Shown one piece after another: positions 43,161 to 51,116 of a stretch of DNA of 64,000 nucleotides. The translations under genes and the position numbers were made by a program. Under the pieces are notes generated by a model that was not told where the DNA came from, made no database searches, and was given only the letters and a program-made list of their open reading frames with translations. Origin of the DNA: Clostridiales bacterium UBA6114 (GTDB lineage Bacteria > Bacillota > Clostridia > Oscillospirales > Butyricicoccaceae); contig DIWE01000009.1 of the NCBI GenBank assembly GCA_002423435.1, positions 55,804 through 119,803 on the forward strand, written 5' to 3'. Positions within the stretch are counted from its first letter, which is position 1; the number at the start of each line of letters is the position of its first letter.

Positions 43161-43184
43161 GCAAATCGAATTAATGATGGTCTG

Positions 43185-43213
43185 ATTGTAGCATATGATT
43201 TGAAGGATGTCAA
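43185..43213 (-). promoter_or_regulatory. Promoter of amtB
   Basis: Minus strand: -35 TTGACA (43208-43213), 17-bp spacer, -10 TACAAT (43185-43190). The transcribed leader before the gene is about 440 bases long and contains two hairpins. Confidence 0.82.
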
Positions 43214-43293
43214 TACAAATCAATCAAACTTTTGGGATGGAAGTTTTTCGAAATTCAGGATGAATTATTTATCGGCCTGTCTTGCAATAATAG

Positions 43294-43322
43294 TTGACAT
43301 ATTTAATTGTATATCATATAAT
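43294..43322 (+). promoter_or_regulatory. Promoter of the glutamate synthase operon
   Basis: Perfect consensus: TTGACA (43294-43299), 17-bp spacer, TATAAT (43317-43322). Such a strong promoter is followed within 10 bases by a terminator hairpin, which suggests control by attenuation instead of initiation. Confidence 0.88.
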
Positions 43323-43330
43323 AGCATTGA

Positions 43331-43387
43331 ACAAAGGCGTTCACTGGTGGAGTATTGTACTTCCCTGGTGAACGCCTTTGTTTTTTT
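43331..43387 (+). terminator. Attenuator at the start of the glutamate synthase transcript
   Basis: ACAAAGGCGTTCAC pairs perfectly with GTGAACGCCTTTGT (14 bp) around a partly paired apical region, and seven T follow (43381-43387). It starts at about +1 of the transcript and precedes the first gene by 120 bases, so antitermination is needed for expression. Confidence 0.85.
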
Positions 43388-43508
43388 GCCGGAAAATTCG
43401 GCAAAGCGGGTTTTTCTGATTCGGCGTGCCGCCCGCCGAAAGGCGGCAACCGGGGTGCATATATGACGATAAGTGGGGGCTTTATTTCACCGGTTTATGG
43501 AGGTTACT

Positions 43509-44603
43509 ATGTTAAGAGAGGGAACGGTAAGAATCCCTTCCGGATGCGCTATTTCCGGAGTTTTTTCAAAATCGGGCACCCGGATTTCCGGCCGCTCGGT
43601 GATAGAGTCGATTGCAACCATGCATGACCGTTCAAACGGTCTCGGCGGCGGCTTCGCGGGATATGGGATTTATCCCGAATACAAGGATCTTTACGCTCTG
43701 CATATTTTTTACGACAACACCGCGGCGAAAGAGGAAGCCGAAAGCTTCCTAGACCGCCATTTCGATATTGTCAGCCCGTCCAGCATCCCCACGGCAAGGC
43801 ATCCGAGAATCTCGGACGCACCTTTGATATGGCGCTATTTCGTCACTCCCCTTCCGACGAAGCTGCAAAGCAGTCAGCTCGACGAACGGGAATACGTCAC
43901 GAGGTGCGTCTTCCGGGTAAACAGCGAAATCGACGGGGCGTATGTATTTTCAAGCGGGAAAAACATGGGCGTCTTCAAGGCGGTCGGTTTCCCGGAGGAC
44001 GTGGGAGAGTTTTATCGGCTTGACGAGTATGAAGGCTATTCCTGGACGGCCCACGGCAGATACCCGACCAATACTCCCGGCTGGTGGGGCGGCGCGCATC
44101 CGTTCGCGCTTCTCGATTATACGGTCGTACATAACGGCGAGATATCGAGCTACGACGCGAACCGGCGCTTTGTTGAAATGTTCGGCTACAAATGCGCATT
44201 GCTCACCGACACGGAGGTCATCACCTATATCATCGATTATTTACACCGCAGACAGGGCCTTTCGCTCCCCGACGTGGCAAAGGTGATCGCGGCTCCCTTC
44301 TGGAGCGAGATTGAGCTGCTCCCGGACGAGGAAAGGGAAAAGCTCACCTACCTGCGCAATGTGTTTTCCAGCCTGCTTGTCACCGGCCCGTTTTCAATCC
44401 TGCTCGGCTATACCGGCGGAATGATGGCGCTTAACGACCGACTTAAGCTACGGTCGATGGTTGTCGCGGAAAAGGGCGACACCTTCTACGCGGCGAGCGA
44501 GGAATGCGCCATCAGGAAGCTTTGTGAAAATCCGGACAGAGTCTGGGCGCCGAAGGGCGGAGAAGCGGTCATCGCGACATTGAGCGAGGGGGTACAGAAG
44601 TGA
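43509..44603 (+). CDS. Glutamate synthase, glutamine amidotransferase subunit (archaeal type)
   Basis: A 364-residue class II glutamine amidotransferase. ATG 43509 follows GGAGG. The probable nucleophile is Cys13 (IPSGCAISG), reached after removal of a short propeptide. Later motifs are TAHGRYPTNTPGWWGGAHPF and VVHNGEISSYDANRRF. It releases ammonia from glutamine for the synthase subunit that starts at 44600. In archaeal-type enzymes the domains of GltB are separate genes, as here. Confidence 0.9.
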   Translation: MLREGTVRIPSGCAISGVFSKSGTRISGRSVIESIATMHDRSNGLGGGFAGYGIYPEYKDLYALHIFYDNTAAKEEAESFLDRHFDIVSPSSIPTARHPRISDAPLIWRYFVTPLPTKLQSSQLDEREYVTRCVFRVNSEIDGAYVFSSGKNMGVFKAVGFPEDVGEFYRLDEYEGYSWTAHGRYPTNTPGWWGGAHPFALLDYTVVHNGEISSYDANRRFVEMFGYKCALLTDTEVITYIIDYLHRRQGLSLPDVAKVIAAPFWSEIELLPDEEREKLTYLRNVFSSLLVTGPFSILLGYTGGMMALNDRLKLRSMVVAEKGDTFYAASEECAIRKLCENPDRVWAPKGGEAVIATLSEGVQK

Positions 44604-46102
44604 TTGATTTTTTATATCCTGAATTCGAGGTGTTAAGGAACACCGACCGGTGCATCAAATGCCGCGCCTGTGAGCGGCAGTGCGCCAACGAGGTCCATAA
44701 ATTCGACCCCGATTTAAACGCCATGGTGGCCGACGAATCAAAGTGCGTAGCCTGCCACAGGTGCGCGTCGATCTGTCCCGTCCGGGCGCTGAAGATTGTC
44801 AAAACCGACCATGTGTTCCGGGAAAACCACAACTGGACCAGCGACAACATCACCGAGCTGTACCGCCAGGCAAGCTCCGGCGGAGTGCTTTTGTCCTCGA
44901 TGGGCAATCCGAAGCCGTTTCCCGTGTATTGGGATAAGATCCTCTTAAACGCGTCGCAGGTGACAAACCCGTCGATCGACCCGCTGCGCGAGCCCATGGA
45001 GACAAAAGTGTTCCTCGGCAAAAAGCCGGAAAAAATGGAGTTTGACGAAAACGGAAAACTGATCATAAAATCCTATCCGAACCTGACCCTTTCGGTCCCC
45101 GTCATGTTTTCGGCTATGTCCTACGGCTCGATCAGCTACAACGCGCACGAAAGCCTCGCGCGGGCGGCGACCGAGCTCGGGATCTACTACAACACCGGCG
45201 AGGGCGGGCTGCACGAGGATTTCTACAAATACGGAAAAAACACCATCGTCCAGGTCGCGAGCGGACGTTTCGGCGTCCACAAGGATTATCTTGAGGCGGG
45301 CGCGGCGATTGAAATCAAGATCGGCCAGGGCGCGAAGCCCGGAATCGGCGGTCATCTGCCGGGCACGAAGGTCGGAGAGGACGTCTCCAAGACCCGAATG
45401 ATCCCGGAGGGTACCGATGCCATTTCCCCCGCTCCCCACCACGATATCTATTCCATCGAGGACCTGCGCCAGCTCGTCTATTCCTTAAAGGAGGCGACCG
45501 CGTACAAAAAGCCGGTCATCGTCAAGATCTCGGCGGTGCACAACGTCGCGGCGATCGCCTCCGGCATCGCGAGAAGCGGCGCGGATATCATCGCGATCGA
45601 CGGCTACCGCGGCGGCACGGGCGCCGCGCCGACCAGAATCCGCGACAACGTCGGCATCCCGATCGAGCTCGCGCTCGCGAGCGTGGACCAGCGGCTTCGC
45701 GAGGAGGGCATCCGAAACAACGTATCCGTAGTCGTCGGAGGGTCCATCCGCAGCAGCGCGGACCTCTTCAAGGCGATCGCGCTCGGCGCCGACGCCTGCT
45801 ATATCGCGACCGGCGCGCTTTTGGCGCTCGGCTGCCATCTGTGCCGGTCCTGCCACACCGGCAAGTGCAACTGGGGCATCGCGACCCAGCGCCCGGACCT
45901 CGTAAAGCGCTTAAACCCCGACGTGGGCTACAAACGCCTTGTGAATCTGATCCGCGCCTGGGAGCATGAAATCAAGGAAATGCTCGGCGGCATGGGCATA
46001 AACTCGATCGAGGCTCTAAAAGGCAACCGGCTGATGCTAAGAGGCGTCGGCCTTAATCAGAAGGAACTCGACGTCCTCGGAATCAAACACGCGGGCGAAT
46101 AG
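44600..46102 (+). CDS. Glutamate synthase FMN/central subunit with N-terminal ferredoxin domain
   Basis: A 500-residue protein. Residues about 10-70 carry two 4Fe-4S motifs (CIKCRACERQC and CVACHRCASICP). The rest is the FMN-binding barrel of glutamate synthase: VMFSAMSYGSISYNAHESLA, GQGAKPGIGGHLPG, IAIDGYRGGTGAAPTRIRDN, and the C-terminal 3Fe-4S-type cysteines in GCHLCRSCHTGKCNWG. It joins ammonia to 2-oxoglutarate and reduces the product. GTG or ATG overlap with the amidotransferase gene shows coupling. Confidence 0.94.
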   Translation: MIDFLYPEFEVLRNTDRCIKCRACERQCANEVHKFDPDLNAMVADESKCVACHRCASICPVRALKIVKTDHVFRENHNWTSDNITELYRQASSGGVLLSSMGNPKPFPVYWDKILLNASQVTNPSIDPLREPMETKVFLGKKPEKMEFDENGKLIIKSYPNLTLSVPVMFSAMSYGSISYNAHESLARAATELGIYYNTGEGGLHEDFYKYGKNTIVQVASGRFGVHKDYLEAGAAIEIKIGQGAKPGIGGHLPGTKVGEDVSKTRMIPEGTDAISPAPHHDIYSIEDLRQLVYSLKEATAYKKPVIVKISAVHNVAAIASGIARSGADIIAIDGYRGGTGAAPTRIRDNVGIPIELALASVDQRLREEGIRNNVSVVVGGSIRSSADLFKAIALGADACYIATGALLALGCHLCRSCHTGKCNWGIATQRPDLVKRLNPDVGYKRLVNLIRAWEHEIKEMLGGMGINSIEALKGNRLMLRGVGLNQKELDVLGIKHAGE

Positions 46103-46116
46103 ATGGGGGTTTTTCG

Positions 46117-46554
46117 ATGAAACGAATTTATGTAAATGAGAAATGGTGCTTGGGGTGCCATCTCTGCGAGTATTACTGCGCTTTCGCCAACAGCGGCAAA
46201 AGCGATATGGTCAAGGCGCTCAAGGACGTGCGGATCAATCCGAGGGTCCAGGTCGAAAGCGGCGGCGACATCAATTTCGCCGTCTCCTGCCGCCACTGCG
46301 ACGAGCCTTTATGCGTCAAGGGCTGCATTGCGGGCGCCTTATCCATCAAGGATGGCGTTATTACGGCCGACCCGGACAAGTGCGTCGGCTGTTACACCTG
46401 CATCCTCTCCTGCCCGTTCGGCGCGATCATGCCGTCGGACCATGGCGTCGTCCAGAAATGCGAGTTGTGCATAAACAACGCCGGCGGCGAACCGCTTTGC
46501 GTCAAAAACTGTATCAACAAAGCCATTGTGTTTGAAGAGAGGGACGGTGTCTGA
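46117..46554 (+). CDS. 4Fe-4S electron-transfer subunit of glutamate synthase
   Basis: A 145-residue ferredoxin-like protein of the DMSO reductase/HycB electron-transfer type with four cysteine clusters: CLGCHLCEYYC, CRHCDEPLCVKGC, CVGCYTCILSCPFG and CELCINN...CVKNC. It would relay electrons from the NAD(P)H-oxidising flavoprotein encoded next to the FMN subunit. It starts 15 bases after the FMN subunit and overlaps the next gene. Confidence 0.88.
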   Translation: MKRIYVNEKWCLGCHLCEYYCAFANSGKSDMVKALKDVRINPRVQVESGGDINFAVSCRHCDEPLCVKGCIAGALSIKDGVITADPDKCVGCYTCILSCPFGAIMPSDHGVVQKCELCINNAGGEPLCVKNCINKAIVFEERDGV

Positions 46555-47798
46555 TGAAATATGTCATAATCGGAAACTCCACGGCCGCCATCGGCGCCGC
46601 CGAGGGGATCAGGAGCGTCGACGAAACCGGGGACATCACAATCGTTTCAAAGGAACAGCACCACACTTACGCAAGACCGCTGATTTCCTATTTGCTCCTT
46701 GGAAAAACGACCAGGGAAAAAATGAAATACCGCCCCGACGGCTTCTATTCGGACAACAACATAAAGCTCGTTTTCGGCGAGGTCGTGAAAATCGAGCCTG
46801 AGCGCAAATCGGTCCTCTTGGACGGCGGGGAGAAAATCGGCTACGACAGGCTGCTCGTCGCGACCGGCTCAAGGCCGTTCGTCCCGCCGATGGAAGGGCT
46901 CGATTCAGTGGAGCACAAAACCTCCTTCATGTCGCTTGACGATGCGCTCGCCCTGGAAAAGATGATCGGCCCGGACAAGAGGGTGCTCATCGTCGGCGCA
47001 GGGCTCATCGGCTTAAAATGCGCCGAGGGGATTTACGACAGGGTCAAATCCATTTCGATCGTCGACCTTGCCGACCGCATCCTTCCGAGCATCCTGACCG
47101 CCGACGCCGCAGCGATCGTTTACAGGCATATTGAAAAAGCGGGGATCGAGTTCATTCTCGGCGACTCGGTAAGGCTTTTTGAAAACAACGTAGCGAAGCT
47201 CAAAAGCGGGAAAGAGGTCCCGTTCGACGTGCTGGTCGTCGCCGTAGGCGTGAGGCCGAACGTCGAGCTTATCAAGGAGGCCGGAGGCGAGGTCACGAGA
47301 GGCATCGTGACAAACGCCTGTCAGCAAACGACGATCCCCGATGTATACAGCGCGGGCGACTGCACCGAAAGCTTCGACATCTCGAGCGACTCGAGGAAGG
47401 TGCTCGCGATCCTGCCCAATGCATATATGCAGGGCGAGTGCGCCGGCATCAACATGGCGGGCGGCAAAAAGGAATTTGAAAACGCGATCCCGATGAACGC
47501 GATCGGCTTCATGGGACTGCACATGATCACGGCGGGCAGCTACGACGGCACGCCGCTGATCGAAAAGCCGGAAACGGAGGACGGCGGATACCGTCAGCTC
47601 TATGTCAAGGATGGATGCCTAAAGGGCTTTATGATCATCGGCGACGTGAAAAGGGCGGGGATCTATACCTCAATCATCAAAAACAAGATTCCGCTCGACA
47701 GCCTGGATGTCGATCTCCTGATCGACAAACCGCAGCTGATCGCCTTTTCAAAGGATTACCGCAGGGAGAAATTGGGGGGTATCAAAAGTGGTCATTGA
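46554..47798 (+). CDS. NAD(P)/FAD-dependent oxidoreductase subunit of glutamate synthase
   Basis: A 414-residue flavoprotein with two dinucleotide-binding folds: the FAD site at the start (IIGNSTAAIGAAEGIR) and the NAD(P) site in RVLIVGAGLIGLKCAEGI near residue 145, and the FAD-contacting VYSAGDCTE. It belongs to the rubredoxin/nitrite-reductase-type pyridine nucleotide oxidoreductases. In this operon it feeds electrons to the synthase through the 4Fe-4S subunit. Confidence 0.9.
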   Translation: MKYVIIGNSTAAIGAAEGIRSVDETGDITIVSKEQHHTYARPLISYLLLGKTTREKMKYRPDGFYSDNNIKLVFGEVVKIEPERKSVLLDGGEKIGYDRLLVATGSRPFVPPMEGLDSVEHKTSFMSLDDALALEKMIGPDKRVLIVGAGLIGLKCAEGIYDRVKSISIVDLADRILPSILTADAAAIVYRHIEKAGIEFILGDSVRLFENNVAKLKSGKEVPFDVLVVAVGVRPNVELIKEAGGEVTRGIVTNACQQTTIPDVYSAGDCTESFDISSDSRKVLAILPNAYMQGECAGINMAGGKKEFENAIPMNAIGFMGLHMITAGSYDGTPLIEKPETEDGGYRQLYVKDGCLKGFMIIGDVKRAGIYTSIIKNKIPLDSLDVDLLIDKPQLIAFSKDYRREKLGGIKSGH

Positions 47799-48504
47799 TG
47801 CAAACGGAGTGCATTTTGCAAAACTGAACGACATCGTCCGGCAAAGCGGCGATAAAGAAATTGTTATAAATAATGCCCTGGGCCACCGGTACATCGCAAG
47901 CGGGCTCTCCGGCAGGGATATCCGCATCAACGGCACCCCCGGAAACGCGCTCGGCTGTTACCTCGACGGCAGCGTCATCACGGTCAACGGAAACGCGCAG
48001 GACGCAACCGGCGACACGATGAACAACGGCACTATCTACGTCCACGGTTCCGCCGGCGACGCCTGCGGCTACGGCATGCGCGGGGGAAAAATCTTCATCA
48101 GGGGAAATGTCGGCTACCGCGCGGGAATCCATATGAAGGAATACAAGGAGCACAAACCCGTCATCATCGTCGGCGGCAAAGCGGGCGATTTTCTCGGCGA
48201 ATACCAGGCGGGCGGCCTTCTTGTCGTCCTCGGCATCGGGATTGACGGCGCTTCGATCGGCTCGTTCTGCGGCACCGGCATGCACGGCGGCAAAATATTC
48301 GTAAGGAACTACCTCCCGCAGAACCTTCCTCCACAGGTCAGCGTCAGGCGGGCAAAGAAAGAGGATTTGGCGGAAATCAGCGAATATGTCGGAGAATTTT
48401 GCAAAACATTCGGATATGATAAGAACGAGCTCTTAAACGGCGACTATTTCCTGCTGACCCCGAATACGAAAAATCCGTACCATCAGATTTACACACAGAA
48501 TTAA
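47788..48504 (+). CDS. Glutamate synthase GXGXG-domain subunit
   Basis: A 238-residue right-handed beta-helix protein, the GXGXG domain found at the end of bacterial GltB and in formylmethanofuran dehydrogenase C. Repeated turns such as GHRYIASGLSGRDIRINGTP, GCYLDGSVITVNGNAQDATG and MRGGKIFIRGNVGYRAG are visible. It is structural and couples the amidotransferase and synthase sites. It overlaps the oxidoreductase gene and is the last gene of the five-gene operon. Confidence 0.9.
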   Translation: MVIDANGVHFAKLNDIVRQSGDKEIVINNALGHRYIASGLSGRDIRINGTPGNALGCYLDGSVITVNGNAQDATGDTMNNGTIYVHGSAGDACGYGMRGGKIFIRGNVGYRAGIHMKEYKEHKPVIIVGGKAGDFLGEYQAGGLLVVLGIGIDGASIGSFCGTGMHGGKIFVRNYLPQNLPPQVSVRRAKKEDLAEISEYVGEFCKTFGYDKNELLNGDYFLLTPNTKNPYHQIYTQN

Positions 48505-48520
48505 TACGGAATATAAAAAG

Positions 48521-48557
48521 CGGTTGGGTCGGAAAATGATATTTTTTGACCCGACCT
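48521..48557 (+). terminator. Hairpin after the glutamate synthase operon
   Basis: GGTTGGGTC (48522-48530) pairs with GACCCGACC (48548-48556), one wobble, long AT-rich loop. Only a short CTCTT follows, so it is a weak terminator. Confidence 0.5.
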
Positions 48558-48601
48558 CTTGGCATTCATTGGCTTAGATGAAAAAAATCTATCACTTTTC
48601 C

Positions 48602-48628
48602 CCTCAATCGTTTATACTAGCATTGAGG
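48602..48628 (+). promoter_or_regulatory. glnA promoter region with dyad over the -10
   Basis: A -10 TATACT (48613-48618) lies exactly inside a 7-bp perfect inverted repeat CCTCAAT / ATTGAGG (48602-48608, 48622-48628). The -35 is poor, which suggests dependence on an activator or control by a repressor at the dyad. The leader to glnA is about 200 bases and has small stems, including GCACAG/CTGTGC and CCGC/GCGG. Confidence 0.5.
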
Positions 48629-48831
48629 CGTATGTCGGGAATTCATAAGAAAGCCCGGCTCCGGTTTTACAAAAATTCCGGTTTGCGCACAGATTATGCC
48701 TGTGCCCCCCGCCTTCGCGGCTCAGGCGTCATTTGAGATCGGCATTCTTTATAAAACTAATGCAAAGTGGTGTGAAAGTGTATCGTTTTAATGATTTTGT
48801 GCCGGCAAAACGCGGCAGAATGGAGCTTAAA

Positions 48832-50112
48832 ATGGTTACGACAATGAAAGAAGCTTCCGAATTTATTGCGGAAAACGACGTCAAGTTTATCCGATTGCAG
48901 TTTTGTGACATTTTCGGTCAGTTAAAAAACATTTCCACAAATCCCGCCCAGCTTGAACATGCGATCACCGACGGGATTGGCTTTGACGCGTCCTCCATCA
49001 AGGGCTTTTTGAACGAAAATGAAAGTTATCTTTTGCTTTTCCCCGATCCGACGACCATGTCGGTTCTGCCCTGGCGGCCGCAGACCGGGAGAGTCGTGCG
49101 TTTTTTCTGCGACATCAAGCGGCCCGACGGCTCATATTATGAAGGGGACTGCCGCCGCAAGCTCAAAGATGCGGTAAAAAAGGCTGAAGGCTGCGGCTGC
49201 CATGTTTACATGGGTGCGGAATGCGAATTTTACCTGTTTGAAACGGACGAGAACGGGAAACCCCTTTTGGTCCCCCACGACAACGCGACCTATTTCGACG
49301 TGGCGCCGAGCGACAAGGGTGAAAACGTCCGCCGCGAGATCTGCCTGACCCTCGAGGAGATGGGGCTTGCAACGGAAACCTCCCACCATGAGTCGGGCCC
49401 CGGGCAACACGAGATCGTGTTCAAATACGCAAACGCGCTGTCGACCGCCGACAATCTGATTACTTTCCAGACCGTCGTCAAGGCAATCGCGCAGAAAAAC
49501 GGCGTGCACGCTTCCTTTATGCCGAAACCGCTGAACAATTTCAGCGGAAGCGGCATGCATATCAATATTTCCGCTCTAAACCAAGGGGATAACCTTTTCG
49601 AAAAGGTAAACGGCTCGCTGAAGGAGCCCGCCAAGAGCTTTATTGCGGGTATCCTCTCCCATATCAAAGGCATCACGGCGCTTTCAAATCCCCTGATCAA
49701 TTCTTATAAACGGCTCGGCTGCGGCTTTGAGGCCCCGAAGCAGATCAACTGGCACTATGACAACCGCTCGCAGCTGATCCGGATACCGGATTCACAGGGC
49801 AGCCTGAGCCGCATGGAGCTGCGCTCCCCCGATCCGTCCTGCAACCCTTACCTGGTCTTTGCGCTGCTGCTTCACGCGGGCCTCGAGGGTTTAAGCGAAA
49901 ACCTTCCGCTTTTTGACGAGGGCCAGGGCACGGATATCCTTCCGGAAACCCTGCAGCAGGCGATCGAATATCTTAGCCGGGACCAGTTTATCAAAGACAT
50001 CATCGGAGAAAAGATCTTTAACCGGTTTATCAAAGAGAAGCTTGCGGAAATCGATTGTTACAATAAAACGGTGCATCCCTGGGAGCTCGACCGGTATTTC
50101 GGGCAGATTTGA
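48832..50112 (+). CDS. glnA: Glutamine synthetase type I
   Basis: A 426-residue enzyme making glutamine from glutamate, ammonia and ATP. ATG 48832 follows GGAG at six bases and gives the usual start; longer readings into the leader are not family-like. Motifs: VKFIRLQFCDIFGQLKNIS, FDASSIKGF, AECEFYLF, SHHESGPGQHEIVFKYA (metal and ammonia site), FMPKPLNNFSGSGMHINISA and RSQLIRIPDSQG. It is followed by the ANTAR regulator. It lies inside the element that splits spoIIID. Confidence 0.95.
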   Translation: MVTTMKEASEFIAENDVKFIRLQFCDIFGQLKNISTNPAQLEHAITDGIGFDASSIKGFLNENESYLLLFPDPTTMSVLPWRPQTGRVVRFFCDIKRPDGSYYEGDCRRKLKDAVKKAEGCGCHVYMGAECEFYLFETDENGKPLLVPHDNATYFDVAPSDKGENVRREICLTLEEMGLATETSHHESGPGQHEIVFKYANALSTADNLITFQTVVKAIAQKNGVHASFMPKPLNNFSGSGMHINISALNQGDNLFEKVNGSLKEPAKSFIAGILSHIKGITALSNPLINSYKRLGCGFEAPKQINWHYDNRSQLIRIPDSQGSLSRMELRSPDPSCNPYLVFALLLHAGLEGLSENLPLFDEGQGTDILPETLQQAIEYLSRDQFIKDIIGEKIFNRFIKEKLAEIDCYNKTVHPWELDRYFGQI

Positions 50113-50150
50113 CTTGAGGCGCGATTGATTCCCTGAAAAGGTGGTGGAAA

Positions 50151-50714
50151 ATGAACAGATACCTGCTGATCTCCAGTTCGGAAAAAGTCAGGGACTATCT
50201 CTCGGAATTTGTCTCCTCCCAGGAGGAAGCCCATATTGACACCACATTCACGGCAAGCCAGGCACGCAGGCTGCTGATTGAACGGGACTACGACATCGTC
50301 ATGATCAACGTGCCGCTCAAGGATGAAAGCGGTATCGAACTTTCGCTCGACATCTCAGAGAGATCATCGGTGCTCCTTCTGGTCAAGGCCGAATTTGCCG
50401 ATCAGGTCCAGGAGCGCGTGGAAAGCTCCGGGGTCTTTGTCGTGGAAAAACCGATTATCAAACAGGTGCTTTACAGCGCGCTTCGTTTTTTATGGGCGTC
50501 GCGGCGCAAAATGGAGCATCTTTTGGAAAGACAGGGCATGCTGAATCAGCAGCTCGAGGATGCCAAGATCATCAACAGGGCGAAATGCTGTCTCATTGAA
50601 TACCTCGGCATGACGGAACCGCAGGCGCACCGGCATATTGAGAAGCAGGCGATGGATATGCGGAGGAACAAACGCTCGGTTGCGGAGGATATCTTGAAGA
50701 CTTACGAGATGTAA
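50151..50714 (+). CDS. ANTAR-domain response regulator (antiterminator)
   Basis: A 187-residue protein: a degenerate receiver domain (YLLISSSEKVRDYLSEF, DYDIVMINVPLKDESGIEL, VVEKPI), a coiled-coil helix (MEHLLERQGMLNQQLEDAK) and a C-terminal ANTAR domain (INRAKCCLIEYLGMTEPQAH, then IEKQAMDMRRNKRSVAEDIL). ANTAR proteins bind dual RNA hairpins and prevent transcription termination (family knowledge: AmiR, NasR, EutV). Located after glnA, it is the likely antiterminator for the attenuated amtB and glutamate synthase transcripts in this cluster. The aspartate for phosphorylation is not obvious, so signalling may be unconventional. Confidence 0.88.
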   Translation: MNRYLLISSSEKVRDYLSEFVSSQEEAHIDTTFTASQARRLLIERDYDIVMINVPLKDESGIELSLDISERSSVLLLVKAEFADQVQERVESSGVFVVEKPIIKQVLYSALRFLWASRRKMEHLLERQGMLNQQLEDAKIINRAKCCLIEYLGMTEPQAHRHIEKQAMDMRRNKRSVAEDILKTYEM

Positions 50715-50724
50715 CGCATGCAAT

Positions 50725-50760
50725 ATATAAAAGGCCGGGGGTTTTCCCGGCCTTTTATAT
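50725..50760. terminator. Bidirectional terminator at the right end of the element
   Basis: ATATAAAAGGCCGGG (50725-50739) pairs perfectly with CCCGGCCTTTTATAT (50746-50760), loop GGTTTT. It ends the ANTAR gene and, from the other side, the truncated spoIIID transcript. Confidence 0.88.
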
Positions 50761-50765
50761 ATTAT

Positions 50766-50924
50766 TTATATGGTATAATCCTTCATACCGTTCCTGTTTG
50801 TTACAACCGTATGTACCGTTGATTTGGAGATTCCAAACCGCTTCGCAGCCTTTCGCACTGTCGCGCCGTTTTCAATGATGAAATTTGCCAGCGTTACGCA
50901 TCGCTCCTCAACGTTCCACCTCAA
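50766..50924 (-). CDS. spoIIID: SpoIIID, N-terminal half of a split gene
   Basis: A 52-codon frame starting at TTG 50924 behind GAGGGTG. The first 38 codons read WNVEERCVTLANFIIENGAT, then VRKAAKRFGISKSTVH: exactly the N-terminal half of SpoIIID up to the middle of its helix-turn-helix. After the 12-bp core (50810-50821) the frame continues for 14 unrelated residues (TVVTNRNGMKDYTI) to a stop in element DNA. The rest of SpoIIID is at 33069-33223. Without recombination only a non-functional stub is made. The half is too short for ordinary gene finders and easily missed. Confidence 0.9.
   Translation of the reverse strand: MRWNVEERCVTLANFIIENGATVRKAAKRFGISKSTVHTVVTNRNGMKDYTI
50785..50821 (-). 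repeat. Right attachment site of the spoIIID-interrupting element
   Basis: Core CAACGGTACATA (minus strand) at 50810-50821, identical to 33224-33235, and an arm ATACCGTTCC (plus, 50785-50794), the inverse of the arm at 33245-33254. Joined in a circle the two arms would be 36 bp apart with an inner ACAAC/GTTGT dyad, the layout of a serine-integrase attP, centred on TG at 50812-50813. Confidence 0.85.
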
Positions 50925-50962
50925 TATATAACACCCTCTTCGCAAATTGCTTTGTTAGGTCA

Positions 50963-50991
50963 TATATATGTTGCCCGCGTACACATTATGT
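50963..50991 (-). promoter_or_regulatory. Possible sigma-E-type promoter of spoIIID
   Basis: Minus strand: ACATAAT (50985-50991), 14-bp spacer, CATATATA (50963-50970), about 40 bases ahead of the TTG start. It fits the sigma-E pattern partly (5 of 7 and 6 of 8). In B. subtilis spoIIID is transcribed by sigma-E, which supports the call. Confidence 0.4.
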
Positions 50992-51116
50992 TTTGAACAG
51001 CAAACAAGTTCTCAAGTTGGCTGTTGTATCTTTGCATTGTTTTCGATAAAATAATGTCTGGTGAACAAACCGGTCGATCGGTTTATTCGCGCAGTGAAAA
51101 TAAAAGGCAAAAGGGG

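Larger units (their letters stand above)
33224..50821. mobile_element. Skin-like element of about 17.6 kb interrupting spoIIID
   Basis: The two ends share a 12-bp core (33224-33235, 50810-50821). Exchange between them removes 17,586 bp and fuses the two spoIIID halves in frame. The element encodes a large serine recombinase (38921-40435), the class of enzyme that excises the skin element from sigK. Cargo: TAXI-TRAP transporter with Tm-1-like and PEP-hydrolase-family proteins, recombinase and small partner, a hairpin array, an AmtB-PII fusion, glutamate synthase, glnA and an ANTAR regulator. No phage structural or conjugation genes are present. The recombinase lies in the middle rather than at an end, which is less usual. 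Confidence 0.85.

Noticed and set aside
42910..43164. 84-codon minus-strand frame in the amtB leader
   Set aside because: It crosses the attenuator hairpin, has no SD at a plausible start and no coding character.
42952..43387. Canonical ANTAR dual-hairpin motif with AxxGxx hexaloops
   Set aside because: The loops of the leader hairpins do not match this pattern by eye, so I only report them as candidate targets.
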